Shown: positions 19,405 through 28,122 of the stretch, one piece after another
Numbering within the stretch: the first letter of the stretch is position 1
How the letters are laid out: every line of letters starts with the position of its first letter
NCBI RefSeq assembly: GCF_002929355.1
Contig: NZ_PJIR01000001.1
Span: 1-64,000, forward strand
Source: Arthrobacter sp. B0490
GTDB taxonomy: Bacteria > Actinomycetota > Actinomycetes > Actinomycetales > Micrococcaceae
DNA: 64,000 bases
Reading direction: 5' to 3'
Notes under the pieces: model-generated
What the model saw: the letters and a program-made list of their open reading frames with translations, nothing else
Database searches by the model: none
What the model was told of the DNA's origin: nothing
Made by a program: the position numbers and the translations under genes

Positions 19405-20007
19405 ATGCCGATATCGAGTGAGCACATCGTCTGGATCGACTGCGAGATGACGGGGCTGGACCTGGCCCACGACGCCCTGATCGAGGTGGCGGTCCTCGTC
19501 ACCGACTCGGAACTCAACATCCTGGGCGACGGCGTGGACGTCGTCATCAAGCCCACCGCCGAGGGTCTCGCGCACATGGGCGACTTCGTCCGGGAGATGC
19601 ACACGACGTCGGGCCTGCTCGAGGAGCTCGACGACGGCATCACCATGGCCGAGGCGGAGCAGCAGGTGCTCGAGTACATCAGGAAGTGGGTGCCCGAGCC
19701 GCGTAAGGCGCAGCTGGCCGGCAACTCCGTCGGGACGGACCGGAACTTCCTCGTGCGCGACATGCCGCTCGTCGTCGACTACCTGCATTACCGCATCATC
19801 GACGTGTCCACCATCAAGGAACTCGCGCGCCGCTGGTACACCCGCGCGTACTTCCAGGCGCCGCCGAAGACCGGCGGACACCGGGCGCTCGGCGACATCG
19901 AGGATTCGATCCGCGAGCTGCGCTACTACCGCGCCGCGGTCTTCGTGCCCTCCCCCGGCCCCGACTCGGCCGCGAGCCGGGCGATCGCCGGCACGATCGC
20001 TCCCTGA
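19405..20007 (+). CDS. orn: Oligoribonuclease
   Basis: 200 residues. This is a DEDDh 3'-5' exoribonuclease that degrades 2-5-mers and linear dinucleotides such as pGpG to mononucleotides. Motif I is WIDCEMTGLD near residue 10 and motif II is GNSVGTDRNFLVRD. Motif III with the catalytic His is HRALGDIEDSI near residue 157; the DVSTIKELARRWY segment lies between them. The ATG start is at 19405. It is directly followed by tRNA-His, a pairing also seen in mycobacteria. Confidence 0.96.
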   Translation: MPISSEHIVWIDCEMTGLDLAHDALIEVAVLVTDSELNILGDGVDVVIKPTAEGLAHMGDFVREMHTTSGLLEELDDGITMAEAEQQVLEYIRKWVPEPRKAQLAGNSVGTDRNFLVRDMPLVVDYLHYRIIDVSTIKELARRWYTRAYFQAPPKTGGHRALGDIEDSIRELRYYRAAVFVPSPGPDSAASRAIAGTIAP

Positions 20008-20131
20008 GTCCGGCCGGACCGGCTCCGGGGCGCCTGTTCGGAGCACACCGAAAAGTGTGTAAACTTGTATCCGCTGCCTGTCGCTGACAGCCCGGAACGA
20101 GTTCCTGCGGGCCGGTCGGCGGCGACACATG

Positions 20132-20204
20132 GTGGGTATAGCTCAGTTGGCAGAGCGCCTGGTTGTGGTCCAGGAGGTCGCGGGTTCAACCCCCGTTACT
20201 CACC
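20132..20204 (+). tRNA. tRNA-His (anticodon GTG)
   Basis: 73-nt cloverleaf. Acceptor GTGGGTA pairs with TACTCAC, one G-T pair. The anticodon stem-loop CTGGTTGTGGTCCAG has GTG. A G at 20131 and the C discriminator at 20204 would supply the histidine-specific G-1:C73 pair. No encoded CCA. Confidence 0.97.
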
Positions 20205-20352
20205 CTCAGTTGCCAGGGAAGATCCTGGCCGTATATGCCGTCCCGGAGACCGTCCGGGGCGGCATATGCATTTTGCGGCCCCGCCCAGCCCGGCCCCGGA
20301 CGGCAGCCCTCGGGCCGCGCCCGGGGCCGACAGCATCGAAGGACCAGGAACC

Positions 20353-21525
20353 ATGGAACGCACAGTGTTCGACGAGGATCACGAGCTCTTCCGCGATGTC
20401 GCCCGCGAGTTCAACGAACGGGCCGTCGCCCCCCACTACGCGGACTGGGACCGTCAGCACATGATGGACCGGTCCGTGTGGACGGCTGCGGGCGAGCAGG
20501 GCCTGCTCGGACTCGCGGTCCCCGAGGAGTTCGGCGGCGCGGAAATGCCCGACTACCGCTTCCGCGCGGTGCTCGACGAGGAGTTCGCCCGCAGCAACCA
20601 CCTCGCGGTCGGGCTCGCCTTCCACCTGCACGACGACCTCGTCCTCCCGCACCTCCTCGCCCACGGCTCGGACGACCTCAAGGAACGATGGCTCCCCGGC
20701 ATGGTCTCCGGCGAGATCGTGACGTCCTGCGCGTGGACCGAACCGGGGGCGGGCAGCGACCTGCGAGGCATCCGCACCCGGGCGGTACGCGACGGCGACG
20801 ACTGGCTGATCACCGGGCAGAAGGTGTTCATCGGCAACGGCATCAGCGGTGACGCGTCGCTCGTGCTCGCGCGCACCGATGGCAGCACGGGCCGCGGGGC
20901 CAGTGACGCCTTCTCGCTGTTCATGGTGCGCCGTGGCGAGGGCTACACGCCCGGCCGGCAGCTGGACAAGATGGGGCTGCGCGCCTCGGACACGGCCGAA
21001 CTGTTCTTCGACAACGTGCGGGTGCCCGGGGCGGACCTCGTGGGCGAGGTGGGCCAGGGCCTGCGCTACAGCCTGGAGCAGATCCCGCAGGGCCGCCTCG
21101 GCATCGCCGTGGCCGCCTCCGCCCTCGCACGGGCGACCTATGAGCAGACCCTCCGGTACGTGACCGACCGCAGCGCCTTCGGCGAGCGCGTGCTGGACTT
21201 CCAGGCCACCCGCCACGTCCTCGCGGACCTCCTGACCGAGGTCCAGGTGACGGAGACGTTCGTCGACCGGGCGGTCCTGGCGTTCAACGCCGGCACACTG
21301 ACCCCGACGTCGGCCGCCCAGGCCAAGCTGTGGGCGAGCGAACGCGCCAAGTCCATCACGGACCGGTGCCTGCAGCTGCACGGCGGCTACGGGTACATCC
21401 TCGAATACCCGGTGTCGCAGGCCTTCCTCGCCGCCCGTCTGCTCACCATCTTCGGCGGCACCAGCGAGATCATGCGCGAGTCCATCGGGCGGTCCATCGC
21501 GGACCGTCCCACCCAGAACAGGTAG
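20353..21525 (+). CDS. Acyl-CoA dehydrogenase
   Basis: 390 residues. FAD-dependent alpha,beta-dehydrogenation of acyl-CoA thioesters, first step of beta-oxidation or branched-chain degradation. The domains are an N-terminal helical bundle (1-120) and a middle beta-domain with [17 protein letters not shown] and [11 protein letters not shown]. The C-terminal helical domain has [19 protein letters not shown] and the FAD-binding [10 protein letters not shown]. The last helices carry the Glu/Arg environment of the active site; substrate length cannot be set. ATG 20353 starts the conserved domain; longer frames overlap tRNA-His. Peptide deformylase starts five bases after its stop. Confidence 0.94.
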   Translation: MERTVFDEDHELFRDVAREFNERAVAPHYADWDRQHMMDRSVWTAAGEQGLLGLAVPEEFGGAEMPDYRFRAVLDEEFARSNHLAVGLAFHLHDDLVLPHLLAHGSDDLKERWLPGMVSGEIVTSCAWTEPGAGSDLRGIRTRAVRDGDDWLITGQKVFIGNGISGDASLVLARTDGSTGRGASDAFSLFMVRRGEGYTPGRQLDKMGLRASDTAELFFDNVRVPGADLVGEVGQGLRYSLEQIPQGRLGIAVAASALARATYEQTLRYVTDRSAFGERVLDFQATRHVLADLLTEVQVTETFVDRAVLAFNAGTLTPTSAAQAKLWASERAKSITDRCLQLHGGYGYILEYPVSQAFLAARLLTIFGGTSEIMRESIGRSIADRPTQNR

Positions 21526-21530
21526 GTCCC

Positions 21531-22103
21531 ATGGCAGTGCACCCCATCACCATCTCGGGTGAGCCCGTCCTGCATCGGCGTGCCCAGCCGGTGGAGGCGT
21601 TCGACGACGGGCTGCGCACGCTCGTCGCCGACCTGTTCGAGACCATGGATGCCGCGAACGGCGTCGGGCTCGCGGCACCGCAGGTAGGCGTCGGGCTGCG
21701 CGTCTTCGTGTACGGGATGGAGAACGACGACGGCGTGGCGCCGCGCGGCGTCCTCGTCAATCCGACGCTCGTCACCTCGAAGGTGCCCGGCTCCGATCCG
21801 GACCCGGACGACGAGGCCGAGGGCTGCCTGTCCGTCCCCGGGGAGGCCTTCCCGCTGAAGCGGGCCGACTGGGCGCGGATCTCCGGCTTCGACGGCGACG
21901 GCGTGCCCGTCGAGTTCGAGGCCACCGGGTGGTTCGCCCGATGCCTGCAGCACGAGTACGACCACTTGGACGGCAAGCTGTACGTCGACCGCCTCGACGC
22001 GCGGCAGTCGCGGAAGGCCCGGAAGGCGATGAAGAGCAACGGGTGGGGCGTGCCGGGCCTGACCTGGATGCCGGGCGTCGACCCCGATCCGTTCGGCCAC
22101 TGA
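21531..22103 (+). CDS. def: Peptide deformylase
   Basis: 190 residues. It removes the formyl group from the N-terminal formyl-Met of new proteins. All three motifs are present: GVGLAAPQ (motif 1), EGCLSVPG (motif 2, metal-binding Cys) and QHEYDHLDG (motif 3, HExxH with two His ligands and the catalytic Glu). The length and C-terminal extension ([13 protein letters not shown]) fit actinobacterial type. The ATG is at 21531, only five bases after the acyl-CoA dehydrogenase stop; GGTAGG nearby may serve as the ribosome binding site. Confidence 0.96.
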   Translation: MAVHPITISGEPVLHRRAQPVEAFDDGLRTLVADLFETMDAANGVGLAAPQVGVGLRVFVYGMENDDGVAPRGVLVNPTLVTSKVPGSDPDPDDEAEGCLSVPGEAFPLKRADWARISGFDGDGVPVEFEATGWFARCLQHEYDHLDGKLYVDRLDARQSRKARKAMKSNGWGVPGLTWMPGVDPDPFGH

Positions 22104-22104
22104 G

Positions 22105-22123
22105 GCCGGCGGACGTCGCCGGC
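22105..22123. terminator. Possible terminator between def and the MFS gene
   Basis: 7-bp inverted repeat (22105-22111 and 22117-22123) with a GACGT loop in the 43-bp gap between convergent genes. Short and without a T-run. Confidence 0.4.
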
Positions 22124-22146
22124 AGCCCGCCTGCCGAGGGCTCCGC

Positions 22147-23439
22147 TCAGGAGTTCCTCGAGGCGCCGGAGCGCGCGTCGGGTTCCGGTGCCTCGACGAG
22201 GTCCTCGAGCCTCCTCACGCCCCGCAGGGGTCCGAGGAGGGCCACGAGGGGTGCCAGGCAGGCGATCACGACGCCGACCACGACGGCTTCACGCACCCCG
22301 ATGGTCTCGGCGAGGACACCCGCCAGGAGGCTCGCGAGCGCGAGCATCCCCCAGCTCACCATGCGCGACGCGGCGCCGAGGCGCCCCATCATCCCGGGGG
22401 GGCAGACTCGCTGGCGGAAGCTCGAGCCCACCACGATGTTCCACGCGACACTCGCCCCCATGACGAACATGCCAAGGACACCCCACAGCATGCCCCAGCC
22501 GGGGGTGATCACCAGGAGCGAGGCGTAGCCGATCACGCCCGGCACCATGGACCAGCGCCAGAGCGGCCCGGAACCGAAGCGCTCACCCAGCGAGTTCGCC
22601 GTCGTGCCGCCCACGGCTCCGCCCACCGAGGCCGCCGCCAGCAGCAGGCCGAGCCACACCTCCGACTCCCCCAGCGTCCGCAGCACCAGCACGACGAGCA
22701 GGGACGCGGCGATGTTGCCACCCAGGTTCCACAGGGCGGCATTGAGGAGGATGGCCCGGAGCGGAGCCGTGCTGAAGGTGTAGCGCAGCCCGTCGGACAT
22801 CTCCTGCAGGATGCGCCTGTCACTCTGCGGCTGCACGACCTCGGCGACGTCGAGCCGCCGGAGGGAGACGAGGGACACCACCGAGGTGGCCAGTTGCACC
22901 ATCAGCGTGTTGGACGCGCCCACCGCGCTCGTGAGCCATCCAGCCATGGAGCGTCCCGCAGCGTCCGCCGCAGCCCCCCACCCGGTGATCAGGCCGTTCC
23001 CCTCCATCAGCTCGTCCGCCGTGACCGCCTGCTGCACCACGGCCGCGTCGGCCAGCTGGAAGAAGACCGACGCCACTCCCGCCACGAAGGCGGCGGCGAA
23101 AAGCAGCGGTGTGGTGAGGAAGCCGAGCCAGTACCCCAGCGGCAGGAGGGCGAGGACGAGGACGCGCACCGCCAGCGCCGCCAGCATCACGGGTCTGCGT
23201 GGAAGCCGGTCGACCCAGACGCCGATCAGGAGGCCGAAGAGGAGCCAGGGCAGGAATGTCATGCCCGCGAGCGCCGCCACGGCGAAGTCGCTCGCGTCGA
23301 GCTCCACGGCCGCGATGACGGGAAGGGCCACGGCGGCGACGGCGTTCCCGAAGACGCCGAACGTGCTCGAGATCATGAGGGCACGGAAATTACGGTTGCG
23401 CGCCAGCAATCGTCTACTCCCGGTACCCCCAGCGCTCAT
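22147..23439 (-). CDS. MFS transporter, EntS/DUF894-like exporter
   Basis: 430 residues with about 12 hydrophobic segments. The cytoplasmic loop after TM2 has GVWVDRLPRRPVML, the MFS motif A variant (G-x-x-x-D-R-x-x-R-R). The overall pattern (N-terminal FRALMISSTFGVFGNAV, central MEGNGLITGWGAAADAAGRS) places it in the MFS_3/EntS group, which includes siderophore and macrolide exporters. The substrate is unknown and nothing nearby suggests one. It is convergent with def. Confidence 0.9.
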   Translation of the reverse strand: MSAGGTGSRRLLARNRNFRALMISSTFGVFGNAVAAVALPVIAAVELDASDFAVAALAGMTFLPWLLFGLLIGVWVDRLPRRPVMLAALAVRVLVLALLPLGYWLGFLTTPLLFAAAFVAGVASVFFQLADAAVVQQAVTADELMEGNGLITGWGAAADAAGRSMAGWLTSAVGASNTLMVQLATSVVSLVSLRRLDVAEVVQPQSDRRILQEMSDGLRYTFSTAPLRAILLNAALWNLGGNIAASLLVVLVLRTLGESEVWLGLLLAAASVGGAVGGTTANSLGERFGSGPLWRWSMVPGVIGYASLLVITPGWGMLWGVLGMFVMGASVAWNIVVGSSFRQRVCPPGMMGRLGAASRMVSWGMLALASLLAGVLAETIGVREAVVVGVVIACLAPLVALLGPLRGVRRLEDLVEAPEPDARSGASRNS

Positions 23440-23838
23440 CCGATCACCCTAGCCCAGCCCTCCTACAGTCAAGGGGCGCGTCGCGTCGATCCCCGCGGGC
23501 ACTTGGACGACCCTTGACCGCAGAGGTGTCCGGTCCCATAATCGGGAGGCCCGGCCGTCCGACTCCTCCGGCCTGCGGATTCGCCGGTCGCATCGGGCTC
23601 CCGGAAGTTCCCGCGTTCTCCCATGGCTTAGAGGGCCCTCTCCGATTGCCGCGCCCTCGGCAGAAGCGGAGAATAAGAGGTGGGAGAAGGTCCCGCGGTC
23701 GTTCCCCCAGCAGTATCGCGGTCGACCGGCTCCCGAGGCGGCTATAGACGCCGGGCGGTCCCCCTACCTCTTGAGACCGGGTACGGGGGGCCGCTTACTT
23801 CCTGATCGGAGCGGATCGCGGGCCGAGCCCGGAAAAGC
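23440..23838. other. Intergenic region without a supported gene
   Basis: Between the MFS start and the region downstream of RNase P RNA. The short plus-strand frame 23514-23747 has no recognisable family and irregular composition. This stretch should hold the MFS gene promoter, but I see no confident -35/-10 pair. Confidence 0.45.
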
Positions 23839-23881
23839 GAACGGGTCAGCCCCTTTGCCCCAGCAGTAGGCCGACCCGTTC
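23839..23881 (-). terminator. Candidate terminator downstream of rnpB
   Basis: 9-bp inverted repeat (23839-23847 and 23873-23881). Read on the minus strand it is followed by GCTTTTCC. It lies about 125 bases beyond the rnpB 3' end, so the precursor RNA would need trimming. Confidence 0.5.
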
Positions 23882-24006
23882 ATACCGTCGTGCTCATCGA
23901 GGAGACCCACGGCGGTGTTCACAGAGTATGTGGACGCTCACGGTTCGACAACGAACGACGCGCCGATGATCGGTAGAACGCAGTGTGGCCGTCCGGGGAG
24001 GTCGAG

Positions 24007-24408
24007 GGATGGGTCGACCGATACGCCGGGTTCTGTCATCGCACGCCGTCGCCGTCGCGCGAGTGGCGGCCATCCATCTACGGACGCCGTTGCCGACGCC
24101 CTCCAGCGGCCTACCCGTACCCTCGGGCGGGCAGCCCTCGAGCGGGCACTGTCTGGCCTTGCTCCGGGTGGGGTTTACCGAGCCACGCCGGTCACCCGGC
24201 GTGCTGGTGGTCTCTTACACCGCCTTTTCACCCTTACTGCCCGCGCAGGCCGAAGCCTGCAACGGGAAGCGGTCTCTTTTCTGTGGCACTGGCCTGCGGG
24301 TTACCCCGAGTGGGCGTTACCCACCACCCTGCCCTGCGGAGCCCGGACGTTCCTCGGTGGATCGGGCGCGTACGCACCGTCCAACGCGGCCGCCTGGTCG
24401 ACCCATCC
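24007..24408 (-). ncRNA. rnpB: RNase P RNA, bacterial type A
   Basis: About 402 nt on the minus strand. The 5' and 3' ends pair through a 13-base helix (24396-24408 with 24007-24019). Conserved core pieces are present in order. GAGGAACGTCCGGGCTCC comes after the 5' helix and ACAGAAAAGAGACCGC is internal. GGTAAACCCCACCCGGAGCAAG follows, with GATGGATGGCCGCC and ACAGAACCCGGCGTAT near the 3' end. This is the catalytic RNA that matures tRNA 5' ends. The boundaries are set by the terminal helix and could be off by a few bases. Confidence 0.95.
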
Positions 24409-24493
24409 GTCGTCCATTCTAGACCGACTCCACCGGCCCGCTCCCCGCCCCGACGCGGACGGGAGGCCCGCGGAAGTTGGATAGGGTTGATCG

Positions 24494-25255
24494 GTGCTGA
24501 TCCTGCTCCCTCCGTCCGAAGGCAAGTCCGCCGCCCGCACCGGCGCCCCCGTGCGACTGGAGGACCTCCACTTCCCGGAGCTCGACGACGCCCGCCGTGC
24601 CGTGCTCGCAGCCCTCCGGGACGCCAGCGCAGGCCACGACGCCCACGCCGTCCTCGGGGTCGGCGCCTCGCTCGTCGAGGACGTGCGGCGGAACCTGGTG
24701 CTCGACGTCGCCCCCGCCGCGCCGGCCCATGACATCTATTCGGGCGTCCTGTACAACGCCCTCGGGTACGCGGCGATGACGCCCGTCCAGAAGCGCAAGG
24801 CGCGGGAGCGGTGCGTCGTCGTGTCAGCCCTGTGGGGCGCCATCGGCTTCGGCGACCGGATCCCCGCCTATCGCCTGTCCATGTCGGTGGACCTCCCGGG
24901 CACGGGCGGCCTGGCCGGCTACTGGAGGAGGCACCTGGCCCTGCCGCTGGCAGAGCATGCCGGTACAGGGCTCGTCGTCGACTGCCGCTCGAGCACCTAC
25001 GCCGCGGCCTGGGCCCCACCACCACTGCAGAGCGCCGCCGTCAACGTGTTCCAGCTGCGCGACGGCCGCCGGACGGTCGTGTCCCACTTCGCCAAGCACA
25101 CACGCGGCGAGTTCGCGCGCCACCTGCTCACGCGACGCGGCACGGCGCCCGCCTCACCCTCCGCCCTGCTCGCGGCGGCCCGGGAGAGATGGACCGCGGA
25201 CCTCCGCCCCGCGACGGCCCGCAAGCCTGCTCAGCTCGACATCGTGCTCGACTGA
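24494..25255 (+). CDS. yaaA: YaaA family peroxide-stress protein
   Basis: 253 residues, full length for UPF0246. The family start ILLPPSEGKSA is present, followed by DIYSGVLYNALGY, and near the end the FAKHTRGEFARHLL segment matches the conserved K-x-x-RG motif. In E. coli YaaA lowers free iron during peroxide stress; the biochemical activity is unclear, with a DNA-binding fold reported. The start is GTG at 24494. It is convergent with the RNase H-VOC gene. Confidence 0.92.
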   Translation: MLILLPPSEGKSAARTGAPVRLEDLHFPELDDARRAVLAALRDASAGHDAHAVLGVGASLVEDVRRNLVLDVAPAAPAHDIYSGVLYNALGYAAMTPVQKRKARERCVVVSALWGAIGFGDRIPAYRLSMSVDLPGTGGLAGYWRRHLALPLAEHAGTGLVVDCRSSTYAAAWAPPPLQSAAVNVFQLRDGRRTVVSHFAKHTRGEFARHLLTRRGTAPASPSALLAAARERWTADLRPATARKPAQLDIVLD

Positions 25256-25318
25256 CCGGGGCCTTCTTCGAGTGGCCGACGCGGATCGGGCTGGTGCGAC
25301 GACGCGCGGGGAGGCCGA

Positions 25319-26266
25319 TCAGTCCGCGACCAGCTCCACCTCGAACCCCTCGGCGTTCTCGAGGTACGCGGCGTAGTGGTCCGTGCCCCCGGCGAAGGGG
25401 TGCCGGTCCTGGAACAGCAGCGACCAGCCGTGGCTCGCCGCCCGACGCGCCAGGAGGTCGACGGCGTCGCGGGAGCCGCCGCGGAAGGCGAGGTGGTTCA
25501 CGCCGGGACGACGGCGCTCGTGTCCGCCGGCAGCGACGTCCGGTCCGCTCTCGAACACGATGTAGAACTCGTCGGACCCGAAACTGACCCCGTCCTCCCA
25601 CGACTCCTTCCGCGGGAACCCGAGGCGCTCCAGCAGCCAGCCCAGGCTCGCCTCGGCCGCGGGGAGGTCCCGCGTCCAGACCTCGACGTGGTGCAGCCTG
25701 CCGGCCGGGCGGGGTGCCTCGTCCGCTGCGGGGGTCGGCGTCGACTGCTGACCCTGCGCAGGGGCGCGGGGCTTCCAGGGCACACCGGCCATGCCGGCGT
25801 CCATCGCTTCGTTGGAAAGCCGGTCGGCGTCTTTGTTCCGCTCACGCGGGATCCACTCGTACGTCACGCGGCGCGGGTCGAGGACCTTGCGGGCCTTCGC
25901 CGCGAGCACCTTCATGTCCGCGTGCTTGATCTGCCATCGCCCGGACATCTGCTCCACGACGAGCTTCGAGTCCATCTTCACGTGGACGGACGCCCTGGGA
26001 TTGATCTCCCGTGCGAGCTCGAGCCCGGAGACGAGGCCGGAGTACTCGGCCACGTTGTTGGAGGCCTTGCCGATGTATGCGGCTTTCTCGACGAGGATGC
26101 GGCCCGTCTCCGGATCGCGCACGAGCGCACCGTAGCCGGCATGGCCGGGGTTGCCGCGGGAACCGCCGTCGGCCTCGACGACGAGGCGGGCGGGCCCCTC
26201 GGCCGCGGCCTGGTCGTGCTCGGACTCGTCGAGCGCGTAGGGGTCGAACAGTTGCTGATGCGTCAC
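25319..26266 (-). CDS. RNase HI-like / VOC domain fusion protein
   Basis: 315 residues with two domains. Residues 27-150 are a ribonuclease HI fold with all four metal-binding acids: Asp33 (VEADGGSRGNPG), Glu74 (NNVAEYSG), Asp99 (VKMDSKLV) and Asp148 (RNKDADRLS). After a Pro/Gln/Thr linker, residues about 190-315 form a VOC (glyoxalase-like) domain with RLHHVEVWTRD, GVNHLAFRGG and EGFEVELV, so putative ligands His-His-Glu are kept. The RNase H half should cleave RNA in RNA-DNA hybrids. In mycobacteria the same locus encodes RNase H fused to a CobC-type phosphatase. The GTG start overlaps the upstream stop (GTGA). Confidence 0.88.
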   Translation of the reverse strand: MTHQQLFDPYALDESEHDQAAAEGPARLVVEADGGSRGNPGHAGYGALVRDPETGRILVEKAAYIGKASNNVAEYSGLVSGLELAREINPRASVHVKMDSKLVVEQMSGRWQIKHADMKVLAAKARKVLDPRRVTYEWIPRERNKDADRLSNEAMDAGMAGVPWKPRAPAQGQQSTPTPAADEAPRPAGRLHHVEVWTRDLPAAEASLGWLLERLGFPRKESWEDGVSFGSDEFYIVFESGPDVAAGGHERRRPGVNHLAFRGGSRDAVDLLARRAASHGWSLLFQDRHPFAGGTDHYAAYLENAEGFEVELVAD

Positions 26267-27012
26267 GGCTGCTGGGTGCCCCAGTCGCTCGAGCGGACGA
26301 GGATGCAGCCGGAGTCGGGGCACAGCACGACGTCGTCGGGTGCGGCGCCGGCGATGTCGGCGAGATCGCCGGGGCTGAGCTGCATGCCGGACCCCTCGGA
26401 CTTGCCGTGGAACAGCCGGGCGGCGCCCACGCCGCGCTTGACGAGGATCCGCTCGTACACGGCGAGGAGGGCCGTCTCGAACGTCGACGCGAGCTCGTTG
26501 CGGCGTGCCTGCACGTCGACGCGCTGCACGTCGATGTCGGCGAGCTCGAGGTCGCGCGCCTCCTCGAGGGCGCGGAGCTCCTCCCGGACCCCGTTGGTGC
26601 GCACCTGCACCTCGTCCCGGGCGGTACGCGCCGCCTCCACGCGTTCCATGACGTCGAGCTCGACGTCCTCGAGGTCGGAGCGCCGCTTCGTCAGCGAGGC
26701 GACCTCGTGCTGCAGCGCGGTGAGATCCTTCGACGTCCCGGTTCCGCTGTTGAGCCGCTTCTCGTCCCGTTCAAGGCGGTTCACGACGGACTGCACCTCG
26801 TCCTCCGCACGCGTCAGTTCACGTTCGAGGTCTCCCAGCTCCGTGCTGGCCCGCACCAGTTCGGCGTCCACCTCGGCCACACGGGCCGCTGCGGTCCCGA
26901 GTGCGGGGTTGCCCCGGGCTGCGACAGCCTGGCGGGAGAGCTTGTTGAGGGTCGAGTCGAGGGCCTGCAGGTCGAGCAGGCGGAGTTGTTCCTCGGGTGC
27001 AGCCTTGGCCAC
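26263..27012 (-). CDS. Coiled-coil protein of the C4-type zinc-ribbon family, degenerate zinc site
   Basis: 249 residues. The first 185 are a long antiparallel coiled coil rich in Glu, Arg and Leu (LLDLQALDSTLNKLSR to ALEEARDLELADIDVQRVDV). The C-terminal part corresponds to the zinc ribbon of Rv2229c-like proteins. Here the first Cys pair is replaced by SEGSGMQLS, and only two cysteines remain in VVLCPDSGCILV with CxxxxC spacing, so zinc binding is doubtful. The GTG start at 27012 follows GGAGG with a six-base gap. It sits between the NIF3-like gene and the RNase H gene, a conserved three-gene operon. Confidence 0.88.
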   Translation of the reverse strand: MAKAAPEEQLRLLDLQALDSTLNKLSRQAVAARGNPALGTAAARVAEVDAELVRASTELGDLERELTRAEDEVQSVVNRLERDEKRLNSGTGTSKDLTALQHEVASLTKRRSDLEDVELDVMERVEAARTARDEVQVRTNGVREELRALEEARDLELADIDVQRVDVQARRNELASTFETALLAVYERILVKRGVGAARLFHGKSEGSGMQLSPGDLADIAGAAPDDVVLCPDSGCILVRSSDWGTQQP

Positions 27013-27123
27013 GGTAAACCTCCGGGGGTCGGTCGGATGGGGCTCGGTGGGTCGGGGGGCGTCGTCCAAGCCTAGGCCACCACGACCGTCCGGGCCGCCC
27101 GGCACGGCCCGGCAGCCGGCGGG

Positions 27124-28017
27124 TCAGTGGCCGGGCGTCAGCACGAAGTCCCAGGGGTCGGTGTTGACCCCGCTGACGCGGATGTCGGTGGTGAAGCCCC
27201 GGTCGGTGAGGACGGCGCCCAGGGCGTCGGCCGCCGGCGTGAGCCAGAGCCATTCGCTGCCGAAGTGGGAGACGTCGATCAGGTACGGCGGCCCGTCACC
27301 CGCCGCCTCCCGCACCTCCGACGCCGGATGGTGGCGGAGGTCGGCCGTCACGTACACGTCCGCCCGGCTCGAACGGACACGGTCGAACAGGGAGTCCCCC
27401 GCCCCTCCGCACACGGCGATCCGGCGCACCAGCGCGTCCTTGTCGCCGGCCACGCGCACGCCTCCGGCCACCGCGGGCAGGATCGAGAAGACGGCTTCGG
27501 CGAAGGACCCGAGGGGCACGGCGGCCGGGAGGTCGCCCACGCGTCCGATGCCCTCCTCCGGCAGTCCGTCCGCGGCCGGGGCGAGGGGTTCCGTGTCCTG
27601 CAGCCCCAGGGCGTCCGCCAGCACGTCGGAGACGCCGCCGACGGCGCTGTCGCCGTTGGTGTGCACGGTGACGAGGGCGCAGCCGGCCTCGATCAGCCGG
27701 TGGACCACGTCGCCCTTGAAGCCGGAGGCCGCGACGGTGGTGACGGGTTTGAGCAGCAGGGGGTGGTGGGACACGATCATGGTCGCACCCCAGTCGAGCG
27801 CCTCGTCGAGGACGGCGCCGGTGGGGTCGACCGCGAAGAGGATCTTCTCCACGCTCGTCCCGGACCGGCCGGCCACCAGCCCGACGGCGTCCCACGCCTC
27901 GGCGAGCTTCGCGGGCCACAGCTCCTCGATGGCCCCGAGGACGTCGACGACGGTCGGCACGTGGAGCGCGGGTGAGGGGACGGTTGTGGGACGCGCGCCG
28001 TACTCGTTCTGTTCCAT
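27124..28017 (-). CDS. NIF3-like dinuclear metal-center protein
   Basis: 297 residues, full length for the YbgI/NIF3 family (GTP cyclohydrolase I type 2-like). Conserved metal-site segments include MIVSHHPLLLKP (two His), VTVHTNGDSAVGGVSDVLA, and near the end ADLRHHPASEV and LIDVSHFGSEW. The family has a toroidal hexamer with a di-metal centre; enzymatic function is not settled. ATG 28017 starts MEQNEYGARP. It is the first gene of the NIF3 / coiled-coil / RNase H operon. A 5' extension of the frame on this strand is antisense to msrA and is rejected. Confidence 0.92.
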   Translation of the reverse strand: MEQNEYGARPTTVPSPALHVPTVVDVLGAIEELWPAKLAEAWDAVGLVAGRSGTSVEKILFAVDPTGAVLDEALDWGATMIVSHHPLLLKPVTTVAASGFKGDVVHRLIEAGCALVTVHTNGDSAVGGVSDVLADALGLQDTEPLAPAADGLPEEGIGRVGDLPAAVPLGSFAEAVFSILPAVAGGVRVAGDKDALVRRIAVCGGAGDSLFDRVRSSRADVYVTADLRHHPASEVREAAGDGPPYLIDVSHFGSEWLWLTPAADALGAVLTDRGFTTDIRVSGVNTDPWDFVLTPGH

Positions 28018-28122
28018 GACACCAGTAATACCTGCCCCCGGCGACCCCTCCAAGCCTCCGCGGTTCACCGAGGGCGGATGACCGCCGGGAATCATCGGGG
28101 CGCACCGCGCATTGACACAGTC

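Noticed and set aside
20065..20352. N-terminal extension of the acyl-CoA dehydrogenase
   Set aside because: It contains tRNA-His and adds a Gly/Arg/Pro-rich segment absent from the family.
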